Positions 5,910 through 6,698 of a stretch of DNA of 6,698 bases are shown here, piece by piece. The DNA lies in assembly GCA_035506315.1 (NCBI GenBank), contig DATJPQ010000078.1:1-6698 (forward strand), given 5' to 3'. The notes under the pieces were generated by a model, which was not told the origin of the DNA, did no database searches, and was given only the letters and a program-made list of their open reading frames with translations. The first letter of the stretch is position 1. Each line of letters opens with the position of its first letter. This DNA comes from MWDT01 sp035506315. Its GTDB lineage: Bacteria; Verrucomicrobiota; Verrucomicrobiia; Opitutales; Opitutaceae. The position numbers and the translations under genes are program-made.

Positions 5910-5944
5910 GCAAGAAGATCGGGGTGCTGGCGCTGCGACGCCAG
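5904..5944 (+). other. Competing hairpins at the tRNA 3' end
   Basis: GCGCCAGCA (5904-5912) pairs perfectly with TGCTGGCGC (5925-5933), a 9-bp stem that includes the tRNA discriminator and CCA. The strand CTGGCG (5927-5932) can instead pair with CGCCAG (5939-5944). The two stems exclude each other. No T-tract follows, so it is not a typical terminator; it may affect 3' processing. Confidence 0.5.
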
Positions 5945-6284
5945 GTTTGCACAAACGAAACCATAAAGATCGGCGTCGACCACGTCATCGTCGCCGGCCA
6001 CGACTGGCGCGATGGCCTTGGACCGAAGGACCAACGGCCCCGGCGTATGGAGCTAGCTTGGAACGTCGTGGAGAGTACTCCAGTCGGCACCTGCTGGGCG
6101 GACAAGCGCGCCGAATACGGCCGCCCCCTGCACTGCGGGATCAATGCACCCAGGACCGAACAAGTTGCCACGAATGGCGCGACGATCCACTACAGCTTTT
6201 CCGCGCACTCCATCACCCAAATCGTGGTTGGCATATCTCGCCAGTAAACAATCCTCTTTTCCTTCACCAATTCCACCCCTCGCC
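5910..6284. other. 375-bp intergenic stretch, no supported gene
   Basis: It lies between tRNA-Arg and the GH3 gene. Several overlapping frames are open on both strands, among them 5924-6247 (+), 5947-6297 (+), 5869-6171 (-) and 6053-6286 (-). None has a recognisable domain, a ribosome binding site or a clear start, and one runs into the tRNA. It should contain the GH3 promoter near 6200-6280, but I cannot place the boxes. No second copy of the tRNA 3' end is visible, so an attachment site is not supported. It may be decayed coding or repeat DNA. Confidence 0.5.
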
Positions 6285-6698
6285 ATGTCTCATATGAATC
6301 TTCACTCCAAGCTGCTCGTCCTCTTGGCCCTCTCCATCGCACCGGTGTTGGCACAGGAGCCCACGCCGGCCTACCTCGACCCGGCTCGGCCGCAGCCGGC
6401 CCGCATCCGGGATCTTATCTCGCACATGACCCTCGAGGAAAAGGCCTCGATGATGCAGAACACCACTCCCGGGGTCGCGCGGCTCGGCATCCCCAAGTAC
6501 GATTGGTGGAGCGAGGCGCTGCACGGTGTCGCCAATACCGGCACCGCCACGGTGTTTCCCCAGGCGATCGGCCTGGCCGCCATGTGGGACGCGACGCTGC
6601 ACCACGAGATCGCGCAGGTCATCGGCCTCGAAGGGCGCGCGAAGTTCAACAGCTATGTCGGCACACCGGAGGAGGGCACGATTTTCCACGGCCTCACC
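6285..6698 (+). CDS. Secreted glycoside hydrolase family 3 enzyme, N-terminal part (beta-xylosidase/beta-glucosidase type)
   Basis: 138 residues are visible; the frame is open at the window edge. A Sec signal peptide is clear: Lys9, a hydrophobic stretch (10-20) and a likely cut after VLA (23/24). The mature part opens the GH3 N-terminal barrel: RIRDLISHMTLEEKASMM (40-57), RLGIPKYDWWSEALHGVA (66-83) and FPQAIGLAAMWD (91-102), then the helix with IGLEGRAKFN (113-122). The YDWWSEALHGVA segment is typical of the xylan beta-xylosidase group of GH3, which releases xylose from xylo-oligosaccharides. Related beta-glucosidases share it, so the substrate is uncertain. The catalytic Asp lies beyond the window. 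The start could be ATG 6285 or ATG 6294; neither has a Shine-Dalgarno sequence. It is probably periplasmic or outer-membrane associated and part of plant polysaccharide use. Confidence 0.92.
   Translation, partial: MSHMNLHSKLLVLLALSIAPVLAQEPTPAYLDPARPQPARIRDLISHMTLEEKASMMQNTTPGVARLGIPKYDWWSEALHGVANTGTATVFPQAIGLAAMWDATLHHEIAQVIGLEGRAKFNSYVGTPEEGTIFHGLT

Noticed and set aside
5924..6247. Plus-strand 107-residue frame and overlapping frames on both strands after the tRNA
   Set aside because: No domain, ribosome binding site or convincing start is present, and competing frames overlap on both strands. I recognise none of the products.
6264..6689. Minus-strand 141-residue frame
   Set aside because: It is antisense to the GH3 gene, which has a signal peptide and family motifs in its own frame.

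Overview
The window looks like a high-GC bacterial chromosome, most likely Verrucomicrobiota and perhaps Opitutaceae. This is inferred from gene style only: a short bS18, a Tat lipoprotein signal, a GH3 xylosidase-type enzyme and paired GC-rich palindromes. No marker gene settles the taxonomy.

Left part (1-4195, all on the minus strand, read right to left): a compact four-gene cluster. It encodes a radical SAM/SPASM enzyme (4195-2693), a PqqD-like protein with an unfamiliar N-terminal region (2676-2227), a Tat-exported WD40 beta-propeller (2169-625) and a second, tandem WD40 paralogue that leaves the window (589-<1). The complete WD40 protein ends in a cysteine-rich tail. Six [V/I]-C-x-C-[D/N] motifs lie in groups of two, one and three, followed by a Gly/Tyr-rich end. 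A SPASM enzyme, a PqqD-type recognition protein and a repetitive Cys tail together resemble a RiPP-style maturation system acting on the tail of a large exported protein. The likely order is modification in the cytoplasm, then folded export by Tat and lipid anchoring. The modification itself is not visible from sequence. This is the most interesting content of the window.

Middle part (4196-5833): a 278-bp spacer with two abutting 9-bp-stem hairpins (REP-like) and a small repeat/hairpin arrangement. Then come housekeeping genes on the minus strand: a Sua5/TsaC threonylcarbamoyl-AMP synthase (5478-4474) and ribosomal protein bS18 (5731-5537). A strong intrinsic terminator separates them, ending only 5 bases before the Sua5 start codon.

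Right part (5834-6698, plus strand): tRNA-Arg(CCU), a 375-bp stretch with no gene I can support but with competing hairpins at the tRNA 3' end, and the start of a secreted GH3 glycosidase that runs off the window.
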